From contig NC_037590.1 in the NCBI RefSeq assembly GCF_003073045.1, positions 27,120,449-27,184,448 on the forward strand: DNA of 64,000 bases, in the 5' to 3' direction. The position numbers and the translations under genes were made by a program. A model generated the notes under the pieces. The model was not told the origin of the DNA, made no database searches, and was given only the letters and a program-made list of their open reading frames with translations. Positions 13,950 to 25,668 of this stretch are shown one piece after another (positions within the stretch are counted from its first letter, which is position 1; every line of letters begins with the position of its first letter). The DNA is from Pomacea canaliculata (taxonomy: Eukaryota; Mollusca; Gastropoda; Architaenioglossa; Ampullariidae).

Positions 13950-16180
13950 AAACTATAAATTTGTTGTTATTGTTGTTGCTCTTTTTCCTCTCTTACTCCT
14001 TTTCCTTTGGAGTTGTCAAAATGAAACAAACCAATACTAGAGCCAAACTAACAGTGGTGTACTGAGGAAAGAAAGAGGAGATAAAAGAAAGACAAAAAGC
14101 AATAAAAATAAAGTTTGAAAATTTCATTGTCTTTGTTTGTGTTATTTGCGGCTGTTCCGCAGTGTGTAGGTGTATCCTTCTCCGACGTCCTGTATTTTAT
14201 ATCTCTAGTGGTTTTTGTTTTGTGTTTGTGGAAATACATTCTAGGTGTCCTGACCATGACAGTAGTCTGGTTCGAAGGAGGATAGAAGTCTTTCTGCTCA
14301 GTGGTCTTTTTCTCTCAGTCTCTCGCCCTACCTCTTACTCTCTTGTTGTCCGCGTCTGCTATGTTCCCCAGTCCCCTTTTCTATCTCTCTGTTCTCTTTT
14401 TCTTCTCTTCTCTCTCCATTCTTGCGTTTCCTTTGCGTTCCCGTATATCTCTTTTCTGTCGGTCCTGTCTATTTTCTCTCGTGCCTGGGCTCGTATTGTT
14501 CTCTTTGTTTATCTATATCCTCTATTCCTCTCCCCACCTCTCTCTCCCGTTTCGTCATTTCCCGTGGAGAAGGGAGGTTACCGTGCTTTTCGGTGTGAGT
14601 CTGGGTAGAGATCGTGACTATATTACTCAGTGCTGCATGTACCTTGCTGTCGCAGTTTCACGTAAGAGCATATTTTCCTGTCGAGTTTTATTCAAGCAAT
14701 TAAAAGCCGGTCGTCAAGATTGGGGCCCCAGTGAGTTGGAAGACATCCCAGAATAGCCGGTAAGAGGCAGGAGGAGGGCTAAAAAGAAAAAAAGAAATCA
14801 GGCTTCTGCCTCTAGGATAAATTCTTTCACGATTGGCTGGAAGACTGGTTAAGAGGTAATATATACGTATGTAAATTATCGAACGTTTTCAAACTTCCTT
14901 ACGTTACATTGATCATAATCCTTGGTCACATTGAAAGACTGGAGAATAGATTATTATGAGACAGAAGAGAGAGGAAAAAGCATGGGTAGATAAATAATAC
15001 ATAGAGAGATTCCTTGCTGGAAATTACTCGATAAATAAAAATGAAAATTCACTTCGGTAATTTTCTACGTTTCTTGCGAATAAGCAGATGAAGGTAATAT
15101 TGATGACAGCTGATGATGATAAATATGACGACAGTGGTGATGATGGTACAGATTTGTGTATAAAACATTTTTGGTTGCAGGCTAAATTCTCTGCGAACTT
15201 ATATCAACATTCTATCCCTGTCCTACCAAGAAAGTTTGGTTATCACCTGTGACATTTAATGTTTTATTAACTGCCGGCAACAGCAGCCACAACCATGGGG
15301 AAAAAACCTGCAGCAGGAGGCGGCTCTTCAGGTCCGCCGCGCAATTTGCCTCGGCATAATTTGCCTACACTGAATTGCATGCATGTTAATAACGAAGCCT
15401 CTTGGTTTAGTTAAGAACAAACATTCTGAAGTAGATGGACAGCCATCACTCAGTATCGCCCCAAACTGCCGCTGGTAGAGCTGCAAAGTCTTTTTCGTAG
15501 TCCCTGTTAGGCATAGTATTGGAGATTAAGTTCTTCGAGAAGAAGCGATTCAGAAAAGTAAGCCAGGGTGATGGTGTTTGGAATAAGTAAAGCTAAGCGA
15601 AAACGTCCAAACGAGCTGAGATGGGGCCAACATTATTTGCTTGTTTTGCTTAAAGCAGGCCCCGCTTTCATCGAATAAACTAAATCATTATTAAGATAGC
15701 GATGGAACTTTGAAAATGAAAAAGTTGTTGACTTCATTATCCTTCTTACGTGCTATTGTCCAATAATGTGTCATCTGCTTCCTGCTCTCTCCCAGGATTT
15801 CTCAATTTTGTTCCGCTATTCTCAATGCTGCTTGCTGTGGTCCCCACCACCGAGCTCTTTCTTAAACTTAAGTATTTGGGGTCCTAATGGCCCACATTTT
15901 TCTTCCAGATATTCTAGTAGGTTTGCAGTTCTGGTCTACTGCATTTCAACGATTAAAAACTATATGTTTCAGTATTGCAAGCTGCAATGTATATATGAAA
16001 TCTTGTTGTACAAGGTTGATATTATTATGTGGTTTGGTGTCTTGCAGTTTTTTAGAAAAATTGCATAAGAACTGCGGCAAAGAGGATTATGTGTTATATG
16101 AAGAATCCCATTATTATGTATTTTTTGAAATTATTTATATACATTAGTAATAGTAAGTATTAGATTTCCTCTGGTAGAAT
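13950..16180. other. Intergenic stretch with a pyrimidine tract and one short Kozak-type ORF
   Basis: Bases 14290-14560 are C/T-rich. At 15295 an ATG in the strong context ACAACCATGG opens a 39-codon frame starting MGKKPAAGGGSSG and ending TAA near 15414. It may be a first exon (a GT follows TCTTCAG) or chance. No other gene is visible. Confidence 0.4.
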
Positions 16181-16195
16181 TTATTTTAGGCATTA

Positions 16196-16580
16196 GAGTG
16201 TTGTCCATAGGCAATGGGAATCCCATTGGGAATCCCATGGAAATCGTCCCATGTATGGATGGGATGGGATGGGACAGCACACATTTGATTTCCCATGGTA
16301 GTCGAAAAAATACTTGATATTGCAAAATAAATTTAACTGTTATTTCATTTCAAGGATTTTAAAATCTTTCCTCTGAATCATCTATTGTATGTGAAGTAGC
16401 AGGACATTATAGAACAATAGAAGCCGAAAAGTGGTTTCAAGTGGTTGTCCATAGGATTTTTAAATACCATGGGAATCCATGGTAAACATCCCTGGGATGG
16501 GGACGGGATGGGACAGGCTAAATTGCCATGGGACGGGATGGGACGGGATAGAAAAATATGTCCCATGGACCCTGGGCATG
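16196..16580. repeat. Duplicated GGGATGGGAC / TCCCATGG-rich repeat
   Basis: Two related blocks (about 16196-16305 and 16440-16580) share TTGTCCATAGG, CCCATGG palindromes and runs of GGGATGGGAC or GGGACGGGAT. They are separated by about 130 bp of unrelated AT-rich DNA. This is a minisatellite-like dispersed repeat with no coding content. Confidence 0.7.
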
Positions 16581-16589
16581 TAGGGATTG

Positions 16590-18230
16590 GATAAATGCCA
16601 AATAACTAATCTAAGCAGAAAAATTGTGGGACACATGAAAGAAAATCTGTCAGATTTGTCCTGTCAGATACAATTTTCAGGAACATCCCTGAAGTTTTTT
16701 CCAAACTTTTAAATTGACCTTTAAAAAAAGCCGTGAATCTTTATCAGCAGCGGCATACAAATTCAAAAGTAAAAACTGTCAGCGCTAAACGCGAGGAAAT
16801 TAATAAAAATAACTGGGGAGGACATCTCTGGAATAATTTGAATACAATTACCAAATTTTGCTTTGACTTCAGGGGGACATGACGAAAAAACCCCACAAAC
16901 GTGTTCAGACAAACCACTCGGATGCAGTGTCCACGTGACAATCACGACACACGCGAGGTTTTCTCTCATCTTTCACCACCAGCTCGCGAGAACTCCAATA
17001 GATAAGGACAGTCGTGATGTCACAGACATCAAAGAGTGTGTCACTGCTCTCTACTTGATGACAGTTAGTTTTTATCTCTGTTTTACAATGTTATTTCATT
17101 TATTACGAATTAAAGCCTCATTTTGATATAAATTATGCTTTTGACACAGAGAGCGAGAGAGAAACGATGATAAGAGGGAGATTACGAGAACAAACAGAAA
17201 AGAATGGACTGACATAGCTGAACAGACCAATTTACTTTATACACTTTCATCGAAAGAAGTATATCACATGATCTGTGGGAGTGAAAAGTTAGGGGTGAGC
17301 AATGAAAATAGAAGACAAAACAAAGCCGCAATGAAGGAAGCACACATCAGAATGCAAACTGTGAAATGTGTGCCTGTGTGATTTTGTGTGCGAATTCTGA
17401 GCTGAAAATAATAAAAAGGTTAATAAAAAGGTCAGGACAGAAGATGCACTTTGTACCAAGGTCTCCGTGATGCAAGGGCAGAAGTGTTATGCTTAGGCTG
17501 AGCTTGAAGCAGGTTTAAGAAAAGGCAGGTTCGTAACTGAGTTTAACTCCTAAAGCTGTCAAGCTTCAGACTTCGTCACGTCCCACAACGAGGAGAATCT
17601 TGAGCAGTTTGTGGGCTTTGCTATTGGGTGATGTGAATGAAAACCATTCTTTTCCCCAAAGTGCTGTTTGTGAACGATTGTTAACACAATTCCGGGGAGG
17701 TTGTCAATCCTTAAAAAATATTGTCCAGTTTTTTTTAGACTTTCAATTTAAGCTACGCAAACGGAATTTAAATTTGTTTTCTTGTTTACAGGAAAGGGCT
17801 TTACATTTTCGGAATTCAGCTTTAGCGACTCTTTACTGTCAGTTCACTTCTGCGCTGACATCGGGAGGACAGGACTACAGTTAAAAATTGCCTTCCCCCG
17901 GGCCACGAGGCGTAAAGAAACAGCTCTTTCCTCTCCTGCCTCCGATAGCATCTCACGTGGCAGCCTCGGCTTCACTTCTGCTGTCGAATGAAGTAGTGAT
18001 GGAAATGAAGTAAGGGATTGCCAAGCGTTGATACCGTATAAGGTAGAAAAATGTAAAACGGTTATGTTACTGAAGGTAGAAAATATGAAATGTTTATTTC
18101 AAAACTTTTGCAAGCATAATGAAAACAGTAGGTAGTGGGTCATAAAGCAAGTTCGCCATTTTCTGACAATTTCTTGTACATTCACTCACCAATTCCATTT
18201 TTCTCCCTTCTTCTGTCTTGTGTTTACAGG
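16590..18230. other. Intergenic; one weak splice-bounded frame
   Basis: Most of this stretch is anonymous. At 17782-17991 an acceptor-like TTCTTGTTTACAG is followed by a 69-codon frame (KGFTFSEFSFSDSLLS at its start) ending TGA. It could be a terminal exon, but no partner exons or homology are evident, so I do not call it a gene. Confidence 0.35.
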
Positions 18231-18235
18231 TTCTT

Positions 18236-18330
18236 TTCTCTCTCTCTCTCTCTTCTGCTGTTTGTGTATTTTGTGCGTGCGTGTGTGTGTAATACGTGTG
18301 GTGTGTGTGTGACAGAGAGAGAGAGGGCCT
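18236..18330 (+). repeat. Compound microsatellite (CT)n, (GT)n, (GA)n
   Basis: Runs of TCTCTCTC, GTGTGTGT and GAGAGAGAG follow one another. The overlapping open frames on both strands are products of this composition. Confidence 0.85.
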
Positions 18331-18789
18331 GCACTAATGAGCTCATGAGCGTGCAAATCCACTTGATAAAACTGGAAAGAACTGCGAAAAGTCTCTTTAG
18401 GCGGAGAAAGCTCCAAACTGGACACGAAATCATACAATTTCCTATCAAAATCAGATTCGTGTGGCTTGTAGGAATTTTGTTCCTTGATGTAAAATATACA
18501 GAAGCATTCAGAAACGAAACGCGAAAAGAGCAGTACTTAAAAAAACAGAAGAATTGTAGGTAAGCAGCAACAGCAAGTAACAATAAAGATGATGACGACA
18601 CAAACTATCAGGTTACTATCAGGTTAATATCAGGTTACAGGGGTTAATTCTGCTAAACGCTCCTAATAAGTCGGAAGTACATACAAAGCAGGTCGATAGT
18701 ATAAGAGTTATTATCGGTGCTATGAGCAGGAATCCTGGTTAAAGTCTGATTAACATGCCAAACCCAAATCCAGGCAGAATTAGTGACAT

Positions 18790-18856
18790 GAAATGTCACA
18801 ACAGTAACAACAACAGTAACAACAACAGTAACACAACAGTAACAGCAACAGTAACG
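18790..18856 (+). repeat. (AACAGTAAC)n microsatellite
   Basis: AACAGTAAC and AACAACAGTAAC units repeat about six times. Confidence 0.85.
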
Positions 18857-18904
18857 ACTTAATGACATGATAATTTGTTATTGTTTTGACGAATTAGATA
18901 TGAA

Positions 18905-19066
18905 ATGGGGGAAAATGAAGGGGGCAGGAAGCCGGAGTGCCAGGAGAAAACCCCCGACGCCCAGACCTGGGAACAAATGTCACGTACATGAAGTGTCCCG
19001 AAACGAGATCTGAACCCTGAGCTTCTGACTGCGGTGCACTACTGTACCGGGATGCACCCACCACTC
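18905..19066 (-). mobile_element. tRNA-derived SINE copy, old, reverse orientation
   Basis: On the minus strand the head has a B-box-like GGGTTCAGATCTC, then GGGACACTTC, GTGACATTTGTTCCCAGG, CTGGGCG and GGGGGTTTTCTCC. The same order of blocks occurs at 53728-53886, and the central block resembles the SINE at 25462-25652. The tRNA A-box part is eroded in this copy. I see no clear target-site duplication, which suggests an old insertion. Confidence 0.72.
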
Positions 19067-19069
19067 TCT

Positions 19070-19935
19070 TCCTGCTTTTGGATAGAAGCTGATCGAGGCT
19101 TTAATCTATGATAACCCATGCGAATAATTAGAGCTGACAATGGTTTTGATACGAAAGTCTGCAGCTCTCTTATTCCCACTGACCACCGGTCAAACGCAAC
19201 CCTCCTCCTGCACTACGTGCTCTTCTACTTGAATTCACACGACAGGGGGAGGAAGAAATGTCAGTTGGTCTTCATGTCGTCCTACCCACCTAAGGCGAAA
19301 GTTAAAGGGAAATAACAACATCACAAAGCTTGGCGACTTGTTCCCCTTCTTCTAGACCGCTAACTGCCTCTTGTCTCATGTAGAATTGAGTGTTTAGATT
19401 TGGCTTTGGACACATTTGGCAGAATCAAGTGATGGAGACCCACGTCTAAAAATTCCTACCAGCAAAAATTCAGTTTTACCAGTTTTATTTTAAATTTATA
19501 GGTCTAACTTTACATTAATTTTAAGTCAATATGTGTGATTTAGGTATATATATATAATTGTATACCTGTATAAATTGTAGATACCCATCCCTTGTGGTAG
19601 GGTCAACAGTCTATAAACAACGCATTTGTTTGTTTTTTTCTCATTTTCATGTACATTAATGACAAAAAGAGTTTCAGGATATTTATCAAGCGCTATTTCT
19701 AATCTTGTAATAATAAAATTCAAGATAAGTAATATTATGATTTTTATCGTATGCTATCAGTATGTGCATGTCTATCTTTTATTGGAAATTTATTTTTTAA
19801 ATGTGTATCTTCTAGCAAATATTTTAGAAAATCATCCAAGGGATTATGCTCATTGATGTTTGAACTACACTGACCTCCCTTGCGTACTTCCGCTACCGGA
19901 GATTGTCGGGCTCCTGAAGGTTAGCGACAACTGCA
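19070..19935. other. Intergenic, upstream flank of NDUFB3
   Basis: AT-rich. The last ~75 bases before the NDUFB3 start codon are probably 5' UTR. No TATA box or CpG-rich promoter can be picked out with confidence. Confidence 0.4.
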
Positions 19936-19943
19936 CATTCATA

Positions 19944-20906
19944 ATGGGACATGGCCATGGGGAACACTTTCAGGCTCCTGACTGGAAAAGTTATAAAATC
20001 AACGGTATACCGGAGCTAGAACAGCTTAAGAGGCTGCTTGCTGCGCAAGGTTTGAAAGATCCTTGGATCAGGTTTGTTTCTCACACGTGGGGGTTGCAAC
20101 TTTAACAACAATAAAAGTTAAAAATGATACCAAATCTTGAAATATAAAAAAAAATAATAATAGCACGTCATTGATTTGTGAGGCTGATATACTTTGGGCT
20201 ATGAGGAGTGAACAGTACACACTCGCTGACGCTATAGATAATTTTAGATGTGTTAAAGATAAAATCATTATAGATATACGACTATTGTTGAAACAAGGTA
20301 TAATGGTAATTATTGGTAAGAGACTAGAGAGTATAATGAGAGTTAACTATCAGCAAAGTTTATATTATTTTTAGTAGATCATTAAGCTCAGTTTTTCTTA
20401 TAATTGTACTTATATATGAACATTTAAAAATACAAAGTAGGTAGAAAAAGGTTTATTGGCTTTTGACTGACATTGACAGCTGTAGTATATTTAATTACAA
20501 ATGACAAAAGGTATTAAATTGCACAGTAAAATGTAGAAATTATGATAGGCCGTAACTGTTAAAATTGCGTCAGAAGTTGTAAAGCTACTTCATATCTTAG
20601 AAGTTCTTGTAAAATGAAAATATAAGGGTGCAAGTTGGCATTATTTACTATTGTTTTGCCAGTCATTTATTACGACAGGTTAGTGTTTGTGTTTTGACTT
20701 ACAGTTTTTCTTTTTTCAGGAATGAAGTGTGGCGTTACGATCCTAAGTTCTATGGAAATGAATATAGAAATGCTCTTAAGAGCTTGGGTCGAGGCCTGAA
20801 GTATGCAGTGGGTGCTATGGTCATCACCATCGCAGTGGAGAGTTTCATGAAGAAGAAAAAGAATGGTACAGCACATGAAAGTGACAGTGAAAATGGTCAT
20901 CACTGA
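19944..20906 (+). CDS. NDUFB3: NADH dehydrogenase (ubiquinone) 1 beta subcomplex subunit 3 (complex I B12 subunit)
   Basis: Two coding exons, 19944-20071 and 20720-20906, give a 104-residue protein (human ~98). Exon 1 starts MGHGHGEHFQAPDWKSYKI, matching the His-rich start and the DYRQWKI-like block of the family, and ends at LKDPWIR. Its donor G|GTTTGT is phase 2. After a 648-bp intron, TTTTTTCAG opens exon 2 with NEVWRY, the conserved NEAWRY block. A single hydrophobic helix follows (about residues 74-90, YAVGAMVITIAVESF) and then a Lys-rich tail ending in GHH. The protein is a supernumerary inner-membrane subunit of respiratory complex I, in the proton-pumping arm. I chose the ATG at 19944 because the open frame upstream of it lacks family similarity. 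The gene looks intact and has no operon-like partners. Confidence 0.95.
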
Positions 20907-21242
20907 AATACATTATAGTGCCTAAAATTCTGCTTAGCTTGTGTGCGACCATGTGAGCCAAAGCAGACTGTAACTGGATTACATTTTTAGCATGCAATCA
21001 GTGAAATGTGAAAATTATGCAGAAACTTGAGTGCAGTAGTGATATTTTAATGTATAATGTAGCCTTTACTTTAGCATGAAAAACTTCCATAGAAAGCAGT
21101 ATGATGAGATCTCGAGTAAAATATTTTGTTAGCATTTTGATGAGGCATTCAATGTTAGGGATTTATTCAGTTCTACAGACTGCTCAGCCTGAAGTCAAAG
21201 ATGCTTATATCTTTTTTTTGGTTAGGACTTAGTGGTCTAGCT

Positions 21243-21641
21243 CAGTGGTTCTCAGAGTATTTCGGACCAAGGACCACTTTACTAAAGTAAAAAATACGGC
21301 GCTCCACCAGCACCTAAAATCACTGTATTTAATTTAAATTGCCACATTTATTTCATTATAATTCAAAACTAAATGTATTTTTGTGACAGTGGTATAGTAA
21401 TAAGTTTACATAAAATTACATGCTTTGCACAGTACACATAAAAATTAAAAATTAGGAAGTGTACTGCTTTACTAAGGGTAACAGATGACACAGTTAAATG
21501 ACGCTATGCTCATGCTGTGACATAAAGATGTTGTTGGTAAGCAAGCATTTTTTGCAAACGAGCATTTGGGCATCAATAAAATTAAAACTCATGTGAAATC
21601 AATATACAAGTGGTCTGCGGACCACACTTTGAGAACCACTG
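21243..21641. mobile_element. hAT-type non-autonomous DNA transposon (MITE)
   Basis: The 399-bp element has inverted ends: CAGTGGTTCTCAGAGT on the left and the reverse complement of CAGTGGTTCTCAAAGTGTGG on the right. An 8-bp target duplication with two mismatches (GTCTAGCT at 21235-21242, GTCTAACA at 21642-21649) flanks it. CAGTGGTTCTCAA ends and 8-bp duplications are typical of hAT elements. It has no coding capacity. It lies in the 3' flank of NDUFB3. Confidence 0.85.
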
Positions 21642-21649
21642 GTCTAACA

Positions 21650-23450
21650 TAGGAGTTTAACTCTTGTGCTTCACGGTGATTTTCGTTCATTCAAAGCAGG
21701 ATGGGCTTTTACAATTTCCACATTTACTGAATTTAGATAAGAATAAACAGTTACTAAATATCAGCTTTATCATTACTAAATTTTCTGGAACATAAATCTG
21801 TTGCTTGTAATTAAATCAAGTCAAAGTAGACAGCTGTCCTTTCTTGTTTATCACCTGAAATGAAATGGTGGTCTTTCCCATTGCCAATTCTTTAAAATGG
21901 ATCAATGACATTTAGCAAACTGTCCATATTTGTAACATTTTGAGTCTGGGGCTTGATGTTTGATTCTGATTGCCAGATATGTATGAATTTGAAGTATTTA
22001 AGAAATCATCAAAAAAAAAAAAGACATGGCAGGAAGATCAGAATTACAATAAAAGTTTAAAGTAACAAGAAAGAAACTGTTTTTGCTTCTTTCCATCATG
22101 AAATTACATTTTCTCGTAAATCCAAAGGAGGATAGGCTTATAAAATTGTATTTCTTAAAAAGAAAATTTTGATACAGGCTAAGGCACAGTTAATCACTGC
22201 AACGTTTAGTCCTGTATTCAGGATTTGGATGGTAGACACACTATGTAAAAGTGAATAAACATACGATGATGAAGAACAACTTTAGCGTCAGAAATAAGCT
22301 TGAAAAGGATGAAAAATTGCTAGCTTTCTCCAAGTGTCCACGTCTCACCCATACTTTTTGAACAGAAAGGTACATACAAATTCGTCTCTTTAAAGTCTTC
22401 CTGCTCTTGTATTAAGGGCTGTAACTCTTTTCAAACGTGATTCATCAGGCTCAATGGCTGGATTTCATCCCTTTATGTTTACATAGATTTTGAAACTGGA
22501 CACAGTTGGGCGGCCCTGACTTAATAGTTGCTGAAGGGCCAGATGTATTTTTTTAGAGTTAAAGTGAGGTTGTGATGAGATAAGTACGCAAATTAACCAG
22601 CTAGTTTTATTTTCAGTGAATAATTCCCCCTTCCTGAATTTTCCGTATTTTAGTTCAGCTCTGACATTCAAAAATATACTCATCCAGATTTTTCTCATTT
22701 TCATGTAATTGTGTAATAATATTAATGTTTATTTAGCATGGAATCCCATCTATTGGCCAGGCTGTCTGTGCTTCACATCATAAGGCCACAAATATGGAAT
22801 AAAATTAATAAAGGAAAGGGTGTAAGATAATAGTTATTTCTCTTTCTAAAAATATACAGGTGCATTCATACGCTCTCTCACACACACACACAGTATTTGC
22901 ATCTTAACCATGGCCAGCACAAGATTACAGCTATGATAGTCATTGGACACATCACTGGAGATGAAGCAGCCCAAACCGCAGGTAGAAGATGTCAAAGGGA
23001 CAGTAGTGTCCTCTACTTTGATAGAGGATAGTACCAGAGATGACTTGATAGAATGACAGATGAAAAAGCATAGTTCCCTCTCATCATTATTGAATTACCT
23101 TTTGTTACTGGTCATTAAATATACATTATATAGGAGTACTAAACACTTGTTACAAAAACTAGGTTAATCTGTAGTGTATGAAGGAGCTGAAAGATGGCCA
23201 GCGATGAGGATGAAGTACAGAAGACCGTGACACCTGACACAGTAGAGGTAAAATTACATAGGAGTGTGGGCAGGATGGACTAATTTGGAGACATTCAAGG
23301 GATGTATCTTGATCTGTACAACAGGAGAGAGAGAGTAGTTGGGTAATGCTCAAGATGCATTTTTAAGTCACCTTTAAAAGACACAATGGTAAGTGGATGA
23401 TTTAAAAGGCTCAGTGGTAAGTGGCGGATTTAAAAGAAAGGAGTTGCACT
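21650..23450. other. 3' flank of NDUFB3 and intergenic DNA
   Basis: AT-rich. Several AATAAA hexamers (near 21741, 22048, 22252 and 22796) could serve NDUFB3, but I cannot choose among them. A short CACACACA run is at about 22880. No gene is visible. Confidence 0.4.
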
Positions 23451-23461
23451 GCTCAGCAGAG

Positions 23462-23674
23462 CTAACAAGCCAATAACCATACTTCATCGTTTTGGTGATA
23501 GGAGGAAGATAGCATACACTGACCAGACCAGAAGCAAAAAAGATTCTGGTAGGGATGTAAGTAATTAGATTCGTAGAAATAAGCCAAGTAAAACAGCACA
23601 ACTAAGCTGGCTGCGATCACCAACGCGAAGCCAGCCCAGAAAACCGATGAGCAGAGTGACATCATAGCTGCCAT
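23462..23674 (-). CDS. Weak candidate exon with one membrane helix, unidentified
   Basis: A minus-strand frame of 70 codons begins MAAMMSLCSSVFWAGFAL. It contains a long hydrophobic run (about residues 10-32) that would make one transmembrane helix. A T-rich tract ending AAAG precedes it, so it could be an internal exon; a GTCAGT donor-like site lies near its middle. There is no recognisable family and no partner exon. It may equally be chance. Confidence 0.15.
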   Translation of the reverse strand: MAAMMSLCSSVFWAGFALVIAASLVVLFYLAYFYESNYLHPYQNLFCFWSGQCMLSSSYHQNDEVWLLAC

Positions 23675-24065
23675 ACTTTAAAACAAACATAAAAAAAAAG
23701 AAACCTAAATAAAGTCTTGTGTATAAAGATTGGAGCATTCTAGCAAGCACAATACCATGTAAGGCTATGGACAAAAAGCATTTTGAACAAGACACATTTT
23801 CGAAATATGATATAAACGGATTTTTCGTGAAAGAAATGTAAGTTTATAATTAAAGCAGGGTGTAAAAACAGGGCCTGCCTGTGTGTTTGTACCCACACGT
23901 GCTTCCCTCTTCCTTCGACCAGCACCACAAGCTGGTTAACCATGAACTTGGGTCAACCTCACAGAGTCTATTGTTAACCACGTCAGTGGTTACTATTGAT
24001 TCTGTTCCTAGTCTGCTCACAACAGTAGCTTAACAACGGGTTAATCGCTGTTTTTGTGCTCGCTC

Positions 24066-24078
24066 CTCATATAAATTT
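24066..24078 (+). promoter_or_regulatory. Possible TATA-like element
   Basis: CATATAAATTTTG lies about 245 bp upstream of the ATG at 24316. It is supported only by its position ahead of the coding-like stretch there. Confidence 0.2.
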
Positions 24079-24315
24079 TGTCTGGCTACAGGACTTAGCT
24101 AGAATGAAGCGATCGGTCGGTGTGACTGTTAGCAAACCTATACGGTTATACCACACATCTCTTACTACCAGTGTAAAATCAACTTGTCGAACACCCTACA
24201 ACTTAAAGATTGCCGTTCACTTTTAACAGTGGTTGTCTTCTGGATTTCCTTTGTCAACTGTCAAACACCAATGAACTCTTGAAAAATCTCAAGAGCAGCC
24301 AGGGAGAGAAAGACA

Positions 24316-24499
24316 ATGTCAGTGCGACCAGTGATGACATACAGCGAGCTGGCCAAGGAATCGCTCAAGACTCACCCAGTGAAAATCAACCGCAGCCAGG
24401 ATCATCTGCACGCCGCACGACACCGGCACCTTCAACTACTACGACAACAGAGGTCGATCTGCTCTGCGAACGATGAATGTCGCCGACGAATTCAAGTAA
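24316..24499 (+). pseudogene. Frameshifted coding-like stretch, small unknown protein
   Basis: From the ATG at 24316 a frame reads MSVRPVMTYSELAKESLKTH and on to NRSQD with G/C-rich third positions. Near 24405-24415 the protein-like signal moves to another plus frame, which reads PHDTGTFNYYDNRGRS and on to VADEFK before TAA at 24497-24499. The two parts differ by one extra base or two missing bases. This could be a real ~60-residue gene or last exon carrying an indel, in the genome or in the assembly. I do not recognise the family. The nearby oxidase gene also has indels, so assembly error is plausible. Confidence 0.35.
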
Positions 24500-24529
24500 A
24501 TCGCAAGAAATTCAGCAGACGTTATTAAT

Positions 24530-25445
24530 AACAGCCCTGTCTGCAAATTTCTCTTTTCACTTGTCTGTCAAACGAAAAGGAATAATTGGGTAGCGAGATG
24601 ATGTCTTTCTTAACGAGACCAAAAAAAATTGTTTATTTTACTTTGTACCTGTATGTGCGGGCGTGAGCAGCTATCGCCATTGCAAACTTTTGTGTCACCA
24701 CAGGACTGACAAATAGATGTGAACTGAATTGATCGGCACATTAAAGAATGTGTGAACTGAACTGTGGTAAATATAATCTACACATAAATTGTGACTCTTG
24801 ATGTCGAACACAAATAACATACTGATATACTGATCAATGACTCAATCCAGAATGATCGTGGATGAGGTCTGAAGCTGTGATCGACATCGAGAGAGATGTT
24901 TGGATTAGAATTCTTATATTGCTTGGTATATCGCTGTATAAATTTTATTAACTCCATTGTCTCTTTTATTTTAATTTTCTCTCTTTGTTTCTTACACCTC
25001 AGTTATTGATTGTGCAGATGCGAATGATTGTTAGTGTGTGTGTGTTGTAATGTTTCATAACAAATATTCCATTGCGCAACCGGTCCGTTACAACTAGCGA
25101 GCCTGACTTTTAGTATTAATTTAATCTTTTGGTTGAACCTTGTAATTTTTGTGCTTGAGAACTTGTGACACTTTGCGTTAGTGTTCTGAAAAATTGTTTG
25201 GTTCAGGTTGCTCGTCTGTTGGAGTTAGACGTCTGCATCAGTACGAACAATGTATGAACAAGGTATACACGTGTCACCTTTTAAATGATATTAAGCAACT
25301 ACCAGCTGCGGTTGAATTTTCTCGACTTTTCGAGGACTGTCGAGACACTGCTCAATCTCAGAAATCCACCCCATCCCCTAAACACTCGGTTTACTCAAAG
25401 TAGAGCCGACAAACGGACAGGTACAGACGGTCGCTCACGGACCAT
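24530..25445. other. Intergenic, nothing recognised
   Basis: AT-rich DNA with short open frames only. I see no splice-bounded exon or repeat. Confidence 0.5.
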
Positions 25446-25461
25446 CTCTTCGCTCGTGACA

Positions 25462-25652
25462 AGCGGCCCGGTGGCGCAACGGTTAGCGCTGTTAGCGCCT
25501 GTCACCAATACAGTGAAGGTTGGCTGCCCAGAGTTCATTTCTCGTCTCGGGCAGGCTGTTCTTTCTCTGCACGTGGCATCTGTTTACAGGGCTGGCTGCT
25601 TGCCGTAATATAGCCTCAGTTGCTGACACGGCGTTAAACACCAAATCCCCCC
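25462..25652 (+). mobile_element. Young tRNA-derived SINE with perfect 16-bp target-site duplication
   Basis: The 191-bp element starts AGCGGCCCGGTGGCGCAACG, a tRNA-like 5' end with an A-box (TGGCGCAACGGTTAGCGC), followed by a weak B-box-like AGAGTTCATTTCTC. The body contains GTGGCATCTGTTTACAGGGC and the end has GGCGTTAAACACCAA and a C run. The direct repeat CTCTTCGCTCGTGACA flanks it exactly (25446-25461 and 25653-25668). Sixteen identical bases indicate a recent, LINE-mediated insertion. Its central block matches the two older SINEs in this window. Confidence 0.9.
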
Positions 25653-25668
25653 CTCTTCGCTCGTGACA

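Noticed and set aside
14162..14756. 148- and 151-codon plus-strand frames
   Set aside because: They run through a pyrimidine-rich tract giving Phe/Ser/Leu-rich peptides; compositional.
18135..18601. Overlapping frames of 125-142 codons on both strands
   Set aside because: They span a CT/GT/GA microsatellite and lack any family or splice support.
25468..25540. tRNA-like sequence considered as a tRNA gene
   Set aside because: The B-box is degenerate and the sequence continues into a SINE body with target duplications.
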